Source: Pseudomonadota bacterium (GTDB lineage Bacteria > Pseudomonadota > Gammaproteobacteria > Steroidobacterales > MnTg04). From it: 37,657 bases of DNA. The stretch covers positions 1 to 37,657 of the forward strand of contig JADFSO010000026.1 of the NCBI GenBank assembly GCA_022560735.1, in the 5' to 3' direction. Below the pieces are notes generated by a model. It was not told where the DNA came from. It saw only the letters and a program-made list of their open reading frames with translations, and did not search any database. Positions 1-7,816 of this stretch are shown here, piece after piece. Each line of letters opens with the position of its first letter. The first letter of the stretch is position 1. Position numbers and translations under genes: made by a program.

Positions 1-129
1 AACCCATGACCACCGGGCCAGCAGACCAATCATGATCGGCATGAAGCCGAATACGACAAATACCACGAATGAGAAGTGAATGACGAGTATCGTATCCGCC
101 AGCAAGCAGTACAAGCCCGCGTCATTCAT
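1..129 (-). CDS. DUF2784-like small membrane protein, N-terminal part (cut by window edge)
   Basis: The first 43 codons of a minus-strand gene are present. The rest lies beyond the window. The peptide begins MNDAGLYCLLADTILVIHFS and continues as a strongly hydrophobic helix rich in V, F and I, then a second hydrophobic stretch ending RWSW. An N-terminal 'LLAD.(I/V)(V/L)(V/L)IH' pattern followed by a Phe/Val-rich helix is what I recall for DUF2784 proteins, which are small integral membrane proteins of unknown function. The ATG at 129 is placed where family members usually begin, but I see no good ribosome binding site ahead of it. The frame stays open upstream through the tRNA-Phe fragment into the recombinase remnant, so the true start is not certain. 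It lies immediately outside an old insertion boundary and is probably ancestral chromosome. Confidence 0.6.
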   Translation of the reverse strand, partial: MNDAGLYCLLADTILVIHFSFVVFVVFGFMPIMIGLLARWSWV

Positions 130-257
130 CCGCGGCTGACTTGGTACGTGAATTTTGCGTGATTGGGTAGTGCATTGTGATGCATTGTGCCGCAATGTGG
201 GCAACGGACGTCCCGGTAACTCTTTGAAATATAAGGCCTTAGGCGACCCTACCCGCG

Positions 258-302
258 ACTGAAAATCCGCGTGTCGGTGGTTCGATTCCGCCCCTGCCAC
301 CA
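258..302 (+). other. tRNA-Phe 3'-half fragment (old attachment core)
   Basis: The segment reads like the 3' part of a bacterial tRNA-Phe: anticodon loop with GAA (CTGAAAA), 3' anticodon stem TCCGC, variable loop GTGTC, T arm GGTGG-TTCGATT-CCGCC, then CCTGCC and ACCA. The bases just 5' (CCGCG) cannot pair with TCCGC, no D arm or 5' acceptor strand is present, and the acceptor strand is one base short. It is therefore not a working tRNA. A tRNA 3' half beside a phage-type integrase gene is the usual signature of an attachment core. The lack of the 5' half means either integration at a secondary site or later rearrangement. Confidence 0.7.
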
Positions 303-303
303 A

Positions 304-699
304 TTTATTCAACGACTTGCATCGTCGAAAGTTTTTCTTCAAATGCCATTGCGTGATTTTTGCGTGACTCAGCCTGACGCTAAGTCGCCGCAGAACCACT
401 AACTCAGGCACATTTCCTGCTTTTTCACACACGCAATTTGCAGCGTCTATCAACCTCGATAGCTCTGCCGCAGAGTAGTGTGTTGTGATTCGTCCAGAAC
501 GATGACCTAACAGATCCTGACGGTCCTCAAAGCTCACACCAGCAGCCCTCAGGCGCCGCCCAAACGTGTGCTTGAGATCATGCACTCTGACCTGCGGCAG
601 CCCCACCCTGCGGCGTGCCCGGGGCCAGGCTGAGTTCAGCATCCGCTGAACTGGTTTCCCGCGGTACGAGAAAACATGGCTGTCGTGCTTACCGCGGCG
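304..699 (-). pseudogene. Tyrosine recombinase (phage integrase), C-terminal remnant
   Basis: Reading the minus strand from 699 gives a clear C-terminal catalytic half of a phage-type integrase. It contains GKHDSHVFSYRGKPVQ, then VRVHDLKHTFGRRLRAAG (the H-x-x-R box; here HDLKHTFGRR), then DLLGHRSGRITTHYS, where LLGH and the Tyr of THYS fit the second catalytic His and the nucleophile. The N-terminal domain and the first catalytic Arg are missing, and a TGA (703-705) lies just ahead of the homology. The frame runs on without a stop through the tRNA-Phe fragment, which is common for integrases that end at a tRNA attachment site. The 5' boundary coincides with the place where the neighbouring CapA gene loses its homology, so a deletion or recombination joined the two. 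It cannot act as a recombinase by itself. Confidence 0.8.
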
Positions 700-1805
700 C
701 TGTCAACAGTGTCCAGCGTCCAGCGACCAGTTTCGCTCAGCTCTACGTGGCCTCCGAACCTCGCACATTCCCTGTTCATGGTATCCCTAAGCCACTGTGC
801 ATCCCCCCTTGACACGTAATTCAATCTGAATCGCTTGATCTGGAAGGGAACCATCTCGAACCGTACAAGCTTGCCGGACTCCGGCTGCATGGTTACTAGG
901 TACATCAGCACCAAGTCGTCTCGATACTCTTCGTACCCGCTGATCCCCTCGTAGTCATTCAGAAAATCACCACAGCCATACATAATCGGCCTGTCTTGGT
1001 AAACCTCGATGCCCTTTGGATGGTGAGAAGAATGCCCATGGACCACATCCACGCCCGCCTCATCGATCAACTGATGGGAGAAGTTTCTTTGTTCATCGGG
1101 AATTTCATAGCCCCAGTTGTCGCCCCAATGAATAGATGCAACGACGATGTCCCGTTCTTGCTTCATTTTCTGCACCTGTGCCGTGATTTGCCGAACAGTC
1201 TGTTGCGATAAGTCCTCAAGAAAATTGACGCCCGGCCGGTTATTCGTCGCCGCCCAATCCCGCGGTACGCCGCTGGTCGGCGATGCGTATGCAAACACCA
1301 GTACCCGTCCTTTGTCGTATACCTCTATCACTGCCGGTGCCTGGGCCTCGGCAATGTTTCTACCCGCACCGGCGCTTTTCACGTTCACTTGTCCTAACGT
1401 GGCCAAAGTCTCTACAAGGCCGGCATATCCCCAATCCAGAACGTGGTTATTAGCAAGTGCGCAACAATCAATCTTGGCGGCCTTGATGCACAGAACATTC
1501 TCCGGATGCATGCGGTAGTTAATGCCTTTGCGTTTCCAGTAGTCGTCGCTTTTCGTAATAGCTGTCTCCAGGTTGATTATCCTGACGTCAGGCATTACGC
1601 GTTCGAGTTCTTCGAGGGCGTCACCCCACGGGTAAGAAAAATCCACGCGCTTTGGGAATGGGCCGTTAATCGTTTGCGCCAGCTCTACATACCTAGTGGC
1701 ATTTTTTACATATGATTCGTAGAGGCGGGGATCGGAGGGTCTGGGCAACACTTGATCGATACCCCTCCCGGTCATGACGTCACCACACATAAACAGGGTA
1801 ATCAC
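636..1805 (-). CDS. CapA-type (PGA_cap) metallophosphatase-like protein with altered C-terminus
   Basis: A 389-residue protein of the CapA / poly-gamma-glutamate capsule family (metallophosphatase fold). Visible family features are the N-terminal VITLFMCGDVMTGRGIDQ (GD metal-binding motif), INLETAIT, CCALANNHVLDWG (the NNH motif), ASIHWGDNW and VVHGHSSHHPKG. The start is a GTG at 1805, just inside a conserved beta strand; longer forms would run through the upstream antitoxin gene. It follows that gene by about 20 nt and may be co-transcribed. The last ~25 residues (after GRWTL) are not family sequence: they are antisense-frame coding from the recombinase remnant, entered near 700-719. The original stop was therefore lost at a recombination joint and replaced by a foreign tail. 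CapA relatives are linked to capsule or cell-envelope polymers, but the substrate here is unknown. The catalytic core appears intact. Confidence 0.75.
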   Translation of the reverse strand: MITLFMCGDVMTGRGIDQVLPRPSDPRLYESYVKNATRYVELAQTINGPFPKRVDFSYPWGDALEELERVMPDVRIINLETAITKSDDYWKRKGINYRMHPENVLCIKAAKIDCCALANNHVLDWGYAGLVETLATLGQVNVKSAGAGRNIAEAQAPAVIEVYDKGRVLVFAYASPTSGVPRDWAATNNRPGVNFLEDLSQQTVRQITAQVQKMKQERDIVVASIHWGDNWGYEIPDEQRNFSHQLIDEAGVDVVHGHSSHHPKGIEVYQDRPIMYGCGDFLNDYEGISGYEEYRDDLVLMYLVTMQPESGKLVRFEMVPFQIKRFRLNYVSRGDAQWLRDTMNRECARFGGHVELSETGRWTLDTVDSAAVSTTAMFSRTAGNQFSGC

Positions 1806-1825
1806 AGGCCTTGTTGATTTATTGA

Positions 1826-2119
1826 TTAGGCCGTGAGAGCTCGTTTCACATGCTCCGGATCTGCCCGGATCATACGCAGGTAGTTCGCGGCCGCGGCATC
1901 GGGTTTGCGTTTGCCTTGCTCCCAACCTTTGACGGTATCGAGGCTCAGTTGAAACGAACGCGCGAACACCGCTTGAGACATTTTGACGCGAGCGCGGATG
2001 GCTTTGATTTCAGCCGGCGTCAAAATCACGTACACGGATGTCGGCGTCGAGGTGCCCCTGGCAACCTTCACCGCCTCTTTCATGTTGGCATCGAGTTCCT
2101 TAAACAGCTTGTCGTCCAT
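1826..2119 (-). CDS. HTH antitoxin-like protein (NadS/HigA type)
   Basis: A 97-residue protein beginning MDDKLFKELDANMKEAVKVA. A helix-turn-helix follows in the second half (IRARVKMSQAVFARSFQLSL, then DTVKGWEQGKRKP). The pairing of an N-terminal acidic helix, 'SQ.(V/D)FA..' and 'WEQG.R.P' is typical of NadS/HigA-like antitoxins, which bind their own operator and neutralise a RelE/HigB-type ribonuclease. The ATG at 2119 is favoured by a good Shine-Dalgarno (GGAG, about 8 nt ahead) and by the TGATG overlap with the upstream frame. No intact toxin precedes it: only ~89 nt separate it from the end of the large acyl-ligase gene. It may be an orphan antitoxin or a solitary regulator. Confidence 0.7.
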   Translation of the reverse strand: MDDKLFKELDANMKEAVKVARGTSTPTSVYVILTPAEIKAIRARVKMSQAVFARSFQLSLDTVKGWEQGKRKPDAAAANYLRMIRADPEHVKRALTA

Positions 2120-2207
2120 CACCTGTCTCCTATCCAAATTCGTCGATGATTGCACTTACGAGTTGAATTCAAGACGTGCTTTTTCAGTTGCGCCTTTTGC
2201 GCGTCCA
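2119..2207 (-). pseudogene. Possible 3' remnant of the partner toxin gene
   Basis: A frame ending in TGA that overlaps the antitoxin ATG (TGATG) encodes roughly MDAQKAQLKKHV followed by about 17 residues. Toxin-antitoxin operons of the HigBA/NadS type usually have the toxin first with such an overlap. The frame meets the stop of the acyl-ligase gene at 2208, so at most ~29 toxin codons remain. I cannot identify the toxin family from so short a tail. The assignment rests on position and overlap only. Confidence 0.3.
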
Positions 2208-5048
2208 TCAGATTGGGGCTCGTTCGCCGGCGAGATCCGGTTCTCCCAGGTGACGCAGAATTTGCTGGCGAGCTCTGTTGCGGAGATCCAGCGTCGCCTG
2301 CCAACCATTTCCAGCGCATTCCAGGGGTTCGCCGATGATCACGGCGACGGTTCCCCACCGCGGAAACCAGTCGTCTGATCGTAGAACTGATCGGGTACCC
2401 CGAAACGTGATCGGAACCACAGGCAGGCCATTCTCCGCTGCAGTTACGAACGCGCCCAAGTGAAAGGGCAGCAATCCGGGATACCGGGTAAAGGTGCCTT
2501 CGGCGAAAAACATGAGCGGCACACCTTCATGCGCCTGTTTTGCCAGGCGGCGGGCGTCGGCTGTGCCCTGCTGCATGTCGAAGCGCCGAACGAACTGGGT
2601 CCCGATGCGTTTCAGGAACCAGTGTAGAAATGGCTGGTCCTGAAGTTCCGCCTTGGCGACGAACGAAACCGGGTAAGGCAGGATCGACAGCAGAATCAGG
2701 CCATCCAGGTAGCTGGCATGGTTGGCCACAACGACGCAACCGGCATTTTTTTCGGGCAGGTTTTCGCTGCCCTGCACAAGCAGTGGCACGCAGGCCAGGC
2801 GCAGCAGCGCACGCGCGCTCCAACGCAGCATGGCCCAGCGCGTGGCAAGCCTGGGCAGCACGGCCAGCGCCAGCAAAGTGACGGGCAGCATCATGCTGAA
2901 CACCACGTACACATAGGCTGCGTAGCCAAGATCGTAGAGCGTTCGTCTACTGCGGCGCCATCGCGGCCGCAGTCCAGTAAGCCAGAGCCTGGCGACCTGC
3001 CACCACACGGGTCGTGACCCTCTGTCGATTTGCCCCTTCTCGTAGAGCTCCCGACAAGCGGCGCGTCGGATCTTACCGTTGGCAGTCTTTAGCACGGTGC
3101 GCGGTGGGACTAGCAGCACGTCATCCGGAATAATGCCCTGCAGATCCGAGGCCAGGGTGTCGATGCGCCGTTTCAGCGCGTCCAGCGTCGCTGCATCGGA
3201 TTGCCGGGTCTCGGCTACCACGATGAGCTGCTCGATGCCAGAAGCGGGGTCGATGCAGCCGAACACGGCGACGCATCCCTTGCGTATCTCCGGGAGATCA
3301 CCAACGGCTTCTTCGAGCTCATAAGGATAGATGTTCCGGCCAGCACGGATGATCATGTCCTTGACCCGACTGGTCAGGTACACGTCTCCATCGCTGATGT
3401 AGGCAAGATCACCTGAATCGAGCCAATCCCCATCGAACAGCCGAGAGGTTGCCGCGGGGTTGCGGATGTAGCCGCTGGTGACCGAGGGTCCGCGAAATTC
3501 CAGCCGCCCCTCCTGCCGTTCCGACAGTTCTCGACCAGCCCGATCGACGATGCGTATCTCGTAGCCGGAAAGCGGTTGCCCGCAGGTGACAAATTCCAAT
3601 GCCCCCGCGTCATCCGTCGCCGCGGGCAGAACTCGACCCGTTCGCTGGAACGCGTCACGTTGAACGCGGTCGATGAGGGGGCCTCGATGCAGAGGAGGGA
3701 AAGCAAGGCCGACCGCGGATTCCGCCAGGCCGTATACGGGGGTGATGGCAACGGGATCGAATCCGTGGGGCGCAAAGCGTTCACCGAAGCGACGGATAGT
3801 CTGCGGGCTGACCGGTTCTGCGCCGTTGAACGCCAGCCGCCAGGAGCTGAGATCGAGGCCTTCGAGTTCGGCATCCGGTATCTTGCTGAGGCACAGCTCG
3901 TATGCGAAGTTGGGTGCCGCGGAGATCGTGCCGCGGTGATTGTGAATGGCCCAAAGCCAGCGCCAGGGTCGCGCCAGGAACGCAACCGGCGACATCAGCA
4001 CTGACGGCATGGCGTAGTAGAGACTGCTAAGCCAAGCACCAATCAGCCCCATGTCGTGATACAGAGGCAGCCAGCTAACGAAAACGTCATCGGGTCCGGC
4101 ACCAGCCCACTCGCCCATAGCGCGGATGTTGGCGAGCAGGTTGGCGTGGGTAAGAACCACGCCTTTTGGCTGCCCCGTGCTACCAGACGTGTATTGCAGC
4201 AGCGCCACATCATCGGCGCCTACCGCCACCGGGGTATACGACCCGGCGCTGGCCAACAGCGCCTCCGGGGTGATGACGGACCGCAACCCCTCCACATGGC
4301 TCTTGAGCAATCGGCCGACGGCCTGGGCTTCAGGAACGGTGATCAACGTTCTGGCACCGGCGTTGGTGAGTATCTTGGCGTGCCGGCGCAGATGATCTTC
4401 GAGCTGGGACGGGCGGACCGGTGGGTATATGGGCACCGGAACCCCGCCAGCCAGCAGAACGCCGAAGAAGGTTTCGAGATATTTCCGGCCGGTGGGCAGC
4501 ATGATCGCGACGGATTGGGTGGGTTCCAGGCCCTGGCGCACCAGGCCCGCCGCCAACGTCTGCGCACCTGCCTGCAGGTCTGCATAAGTTATGCTGCTCG
4601 GCGCTTCGGCGTTGGTCTCGTACAGCAGAACGTGGGTGCGCTCGGGCTGGTGCTGCGCGCGCCAGGCCAGCACGCTGACCAGTGTGGTCAGGTGTGCGGG
4701 CACCGCGTCGGTCGCTCCCGGCTCTGCCTGATCGAACTCGACAGGTAGGGCGGCCTCGCGATCCATCGAGCGCGCCGACAGCACCGCCTGGAGCAGATCC
4801 CGAGGCGTTTCAGCCGTGCTGAACACCTGCTCTGGCAGGCGAACCTCCAGCCCGCGCTCGATACGCAGCAGAAGCTCGACCCGGGACAGACTATCGAAAC
4901 CCAGTTCTCGATCCAGATCGGTGTCTATCCCGATTTGAATATGGGACCTGCCCGGCTGCAGCTCTAGAGTCAGTGCCCGGATGATCTCGATCAGTTGACT
5001 CGCGAGTTCGGTGCCACGAGCTGATTTATTGTCTCGGTCTCCTGCCAT
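2208..5048 (-). CDS. Trifunctional acyl carrier / acyl-AMP ligase / PlsC-type acyltransferase fusion
   Basis: A 946-residue fusion of three recognisable modules. Residues ~10-95 form an acyl carrier domain with the phosphopantetheine serine in DRELGFDSLSRVE. Residues ~115-675 form an AMP-dependent acyl ligase of the fatty-acyl-AMP-ligase kind: P-loop-like YTSGSTGQPKGVVLTHANL, then VYGLAE, DSGDLAY and a C-terminal KTANGKIRR lysine motif. Residues ~715-930, after hydrophobic segments around 715-760, form a PlsC-type glycerolipid acyltransferase with NHASYLDG (HX4D) and FAEGTFTR. The expected activity is activation of a fatty acid, transfer to the built-in carrier, and esterification onto a lysolipid or similar acceptor at the membrane. 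This is analogous in layout to E. coli Aas with a carrier domain added. The ATG at 5048 follows a strong GAAGGAG. It stands alone between decayed mobile DNA. Its acceptor is unknown. Confidence 0.85.
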   Translation of the reverse strand: MAGDRDNKSARGTELASQLIEIIRALTLELQPGRSHIQIGIDTDLDRELGFDSLSRVELLLRIERGLEVRLPEQVFSTAETPRDLLQAVLSARSMDREAALPVEFDQAEPGATDAVPAHLTTLVSVLAWRAQHQPERTHVLLYETNAEAPSSITYADLQAGAQTLAAGLVRQGLEPTQSVAIMLPTGRKYLETFFGVLLAGGVPVPIYPPVRPSQLEDHLRRHAKILTNAGARTLITVPEAQAVGRLLKSHVEGLRSVITPEALLASAGSYTPVAVGADDVALLQYTSGSTGQPKGVVLTHANLLANIRAMGEWAGAGPDDVFVSWLPLYHDMGLIGAWLSSLYYAMPSVLMSPVAFLARPWRWLWAIHNHRGTISAAPNFAYELCLSKIPDAELEGLDLSSWRLAFNGAEPVSPQTIRRFGERFAPHGFDPVAITPVYGLAESAVGLAFPPLHRGPLIDRVQRDAFQRTGRVLPAATDDAGALEFVTCGQPLSGYEIRIVDRAGRELSERQEGRLEFRGPSVTSGYIRNPAATSRLFDGDWLDSGDLAYISDGDVYLTSRVKDMIIRAGRNIYPYELEEAVGDLPEIRKGCVAVFGCIDPASGIEQLIVVAETRQSDAATLDALKRRIDTLASDLQGIIPDDVLLVPPRTVLKTANGKIRRAACRELYEKGQIDRGSRPVWWQVARLWLTGLRPRWRRSRRTLYDLGYAAYVYVVFSMMLPVTLLALAVLPRLATRWAMLRWSARALLRLACVPLLVQGSENLPEKNAGCVVVANHASYLDGLILLSILPYPVSFVAKAELQDQPFLHWFLKRIGTQFVRRFDMQQGTADARRLAKQAHEGVPLMFFAEGTFTRYPGLLPFHLGAFVTAAENGLPVVPITFRGTRSVLRSDDWFPRWGTVAVIIGEPLECAGNGWQATLDLRNRARQQILRHLGEPDLAGERAPI

Positions 5049-5183
5049 CGTCTCCTTCTCAACTCGCTGCATGGCGCAAAACCTGTACGGAGCCATTATG
5101 TGGACTGCTTCTAATGTCTCGCTTCGACCGTGATCTCACCCGATTGACGCAACACTTTATCTTAAACGCAAAAGGTGGAGTGT

Positions 5184-5249
5184 ATGCAAATGAAGCAAAG
5201 GAATCGTCGAGGATTCAGTGCGGCGGAGAAAACGGAGTTATGGGATCGC
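5184..5249 (+). pseudogene. IS30-family transposase, N-terminal fragment
   Basis: About 22 codons read [20 protein letters not shown] followed by DR. The 'F(S/T)AAEK.ELWDRW' opening is what I know from IS30-family transposases, ahead of their HTH. Homology stops at ~5250, where a different reading frame with unrelated homology begins, so only the very start of the gene survives. No terminal inverted repeats could be recognised. The preceding 135 nt (5049-5183) hold nothing I can identify. Confidence 0.5.
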
Positions 5250-5256
5250 CGGCAAG

Positions 5257-5400
5257 CTGCTTTCGTTGTCAATCCTGCGCCCGGCACAGTTTATCGACAA
5301 CCCGCTTCAATATTACCCAGACCGCGACTGGGAACGGCACTATCGGGACATATACGCCCACGACGATTCCGGCATTTTCATGTGCACGCCGAACTGCACA
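5257..5400 (+). pseudogene. Fragment of a molybdopterin oxidoreductase (DMSO-reductase type II-like) N-terminus
   Basis: One frame encodes a peptide containing [20 protein letters not shown], then [19 protein letters not shown]. The 'YPDRDWE..YRD.Y..D..F.F.C.PN.T' pattern resembles the N-terminal iron-sulfur region of large molybdopterin oxidoreductases, where CxPNxTHxC holds cluster ligands. The match ends abruptly after NCT, before the next expected His/Cys, and the frame continues with ~36 unidentified residues to 5511. It lacks the rest of a protein normally over 800 residues long. Identification is by remembered pattern, not alignment. Confidence 0.4.
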
Positions 5401-5507
5401 CTTTCTGACCTCTTTAGCCGAATATCAGGGGCTTACAGGAAAATCCTGAGAGTAAACAACCTGGACATCCACAGACTATCTGAAACAACTAAGGTGTCCG
5501 AAAAGCT

Positions 5508-5648
5508 ATGACGGCTAAACCGGCACCGCTTTCTGGTGGTCTGCTGCCGCAGGTGCACGCGCTGCTGGGGGATTAGGATATAACCACCGCACAGATTTAC
5601 TTGGGTGTCAGGCAGGAAGGCTTGGCAGACGCGGCCGACCTCCTGTAG
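5508..5648 (+). pseudogene. Tyrosine recombinase, C-terminal remnant with in-frame TAG
   Basis: In one frame the segment encodes LLPQVHALLGD, then TAG (5574-5576), then [20 protein letters not shown] and a final DLL-stop. It fits the end of a tyrosine recombinase (consensus-like L..V..LLGH.DI.TT..YL.V....L..A..LL), with the nucleophile Tyr in IYL. The conserved His of LLGH has become Asp, and the next codon (Glu in relatives I recall) has become a stop. Only ~46 codons remain. It ends 15 nt before tRNA-Pro, so it may record another tRNA-linked insertion, but most integrases sit at the 3' rather than the 5' side of a tRNA. Confidence 0.5.
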
Positions 5649-5663
5649 AATCCCGCTCTCGGT

Positions 5664-5740
<77 letters not shown>

Positions 5741-5976
5741 GTTTCCTTTCCCCTCAGTAACTTACGCTTATTACATCACCGCGGTTCTCGTACCCGTCCA
5801 GTACTGGAGGGTATGGTGCGACCAGCTCAATCCAGGCAAGCCCATGGCAACGAATCAGTTGTCATGGAACCACCGTTTTATGGCGCTCGAAGCCAACCTG
5901 AGGCCAGCTGATGGCTGGCGCCGCCAATCGGAAGCAAGTACGCTTGGCTGTATCCGAGTACAGGAGAAACCGGCGG

Positions 5977-7803
5977 ATGTCGTTTTTCCGGGAGCTGAAG
6001 CGTCGCAACGTTTTCCGGGTGGCCGTGGCTTATGCCGTGGTTGGCTGGTTGCTGGTGGAAGTTGCGTCCGTCTTGTTCCCGACCTTCGAAGCGCCTGCCT
6101 GGGTCATGAAGGTCTTTGCGACCGTCATTATCCTGGGGTTCCCGCTGGCGATGTTTTTCGCCTGGGCGTACGAAATCACGCCGGAGGGCCTGAAAAAAGA
6201 AAAGGATATCGATCGCAGCCAATCCATTACCACCCGGACCGGGCGCAAGATCGATTACATGATCATCGGCCTGCTGTCGGTGGCTGTGGTTTTCTTTGCC
6301 AGCACGCATCAGTGGAGTGGCGAAGGCGAGAGTACCGATAAAACCGAAACGGGTGAAACTGCGGCGGTTGCCGAACAGTCGATCGCCGTTCTGCCATTCG
6401 TCAACATGTCCGACGATCCCGCTAACGAGTATTTCTCCGATGGAATTGCGGAAGAGTTGCTGAATGTCCTGGTCCGGGTCGAGGGTCTCAGGGTCGCGTC
6501 GCGCACTTCTTCATTTTCATTCAAAGGCAAAGGCATCAGTATTCCCAACATAGCCAGGGAACTGAATGTCAATCACGTGCTCGAGGGCAGCGTTCGCAAG
6601 GCCGGCAACACCGTCCGCATAACCGCGCAGCTAATCGATGTGCGCACCGACAGTCATTTGTGGTCGGCGACTTATGACCGCGAACTGGAAGACATTTTCG
6701 CGATCCAGGATGAAATAGCCGGACACATCGTGCAGGCATTGAAGATTGCTCTCGGGGCCGGTGAGCAGGAGTCGATGGCGCATGTGCAAAAGCCCACCGA
6801 AAACCTGGAAGCCTACGAGCTTTATCTCAGGGGCCGTTATTTCTGGCAGCGCCGCGGCGAAGATAATATCCGGCGCGCCATCGATATGTTCGAGCAGGCA
6901 ACGGCGCTTGATACGCAGTTTGCCCGGGCCTGGTCGAGCCTGGCGGCGGCGCATGTCACCTTGCCAACCTATTCCGACACACCGACGGACGAACAATATC
7001 CGCTGGCGGTGTTCGCTGCACGGAAAGCGCTGACGCTTGATGATTCTCTTGCTGAAGCTTATGCGGTGTTGGGCGATATGGCTCGGGTGAACAAAAAGTG
7101 GTCGGCAGCGCAGACACATTATCTGCGCGCCATTGCCAGTGAACCAAAAAATTCAACCGCACACCTTTGGTATGGTGAGCACCTGCTGTCGGTTGGCCGG
7201 GTTCATGACGCGCTTGAAGAAACGCTGATCGCTTATCAACTGGATCCGCTGCACCCGGGTACCAACACGAACCTGGCGCAACTCTATTTTTGGTTGAACG
7301 ACGCTGGCAACGCACTGAAATTTGGCGCGGCCGCGTGGGATCTGGGTCACCCCTTTGGTCTGTACGTACAGTCAGTGGTGCACATGCGTCTCGGGGAATT
7401 CGAGCGGGCGATAGTATTGGCCGGGCAGTTTGGCCAGCAGATTGACGACCCAGGGTTGTCCGCAGGAATAAAACTATTTTTGGAAGCACAGGGCGACGCG
7501 GCCAAAAGCTCATTGTTTCTCCAGATGTTGGCAGAAAATGAAACAGTATGGCCGCTGTTTATTGTTCTCCCGAACTTTGTAGCGTTCGACCGGATCGATG
7601 ATGCCTACCGGTTGGCCGATCTGGCTCGGGATTCCATTGATGGCAGTGACTGGCATATGTTTTGGCGAGGCGACCTGGCGGCGTTTCGGAAGGATCCGCG
7701 GTTTGCGGAGTTGGTCGCAGAACAGGGGCTGGTGGATTACTGGCGGGAATATGGCTGGCCGGATGCCTGCCAGCCGGCGGGCGATAGCGTGATTTGCAAG
7801 TAG
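5977..7803 (+). CDS. Membrane-anchored TolB-like/TPR protein, copy 1
   Basis: A 608-residue protein starting MSFFRELKRRNVFRVAVAYA. The N-terminal ~110 residues hold about three hydrophobic helices (near 15-35, 42-62 and 92-110) joined by a conserved PEGLKKEKDIDRS segment. A TolB/FlgO-like N-domain follows (~130-250) with SIAVLPFVNMSDDPANEYFS, then DGIAEELL and VLEGSVRKAG. TPR-type helical repeats occupy roughly 270-500 (GRYFWQRRGEDNIRRAIDMF is the first clear unit). The start at 5977 rather than further upstream rests on alignment with the two downstream copies and on AGGAG about 13 nt ahead. Proteins of this build occur as large families in some marine gammaproteobacteria. Their role is unknown, and protein-scaffold or sensory functions are guesses. 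It heads a three-gene same-strand array with 13-nt gaps. Confidence 0.85.
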   Translation: MSFFRELKRRNVFRVAVAYAVVGWLLVEVASVLFPTFEAPAWVMKVFATVIILGFPLAMFFAWAYEITPEGLKKEKDIDRSQSITTRTGRKIDYMIIGLLSVAVVFFASTHQWSGEGESTDKTETGETAAVAEQSIAVLPFVNMSDDPANEYFSDGIAEELLNVLVRVEGLRVASRTSSFSFKGKGISIPNIARELNVNHVLEGSVRKAGNTVRITAQLIDVRTDSHLWSATYDRELEDIFAIQDEIAGHIVQALKIALGAGEQESMAHVQKPTENLEAYELYLRGRYFWQRRGEDNIRRAIDMFEQATALDTQFARAWSSLAAAHVTLPTYSDTPTDEQYPLAVFAARKALTLDDSLAEAYAVLGDMARVNKKWSAAQTHYLRAIASEPKNSTAHLWYGEHLLSVGRVHDALEETLIAYQLDPLHPGTNTNLAQLYFWLNDAGNALKFGAAAWDLGHPFGLYVQSVVHMRLGEFERAIVLAGQFGQQIDDPGLSAGIKLFLEAQGDAAKSSLFLQMLAENETVWPLFIVLPNFVAFDRIDDAYRLADLARDSIDGSDWHMFWRGDLAAFRKDPRFAELVAEQGLVDYWREYGWPDACQPAGDSVICK

Positions 7804-7816
7804 ATAAGAGATTTTG

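Noticed and set aside
258..302. Working tRNA-Phe gene
   Set aside because: No 5' acceptor strand or D arm, anticodon stem cannot pair, acceptor strand one base short.
636..1925. Longer CapA start at 1925
   Set aside because: It would run through the end of the antitoxin gene in another frame. The GTG at 1805 fits the conserved N-terminus.
5401..5507. Further coding after the oxidoreductase-like fragment (about 36 residues ending KVSEKL)
   Set aside because: The frame stays open, but I cannot link the peptide to any family; left as unidentified sequence.
5741..5976. Promoter for the TPR array
   Set aside because: TTGTCA near 5859 has only a poor -10 at the wrong distance; no convincing site was found in this 236-nt gap.
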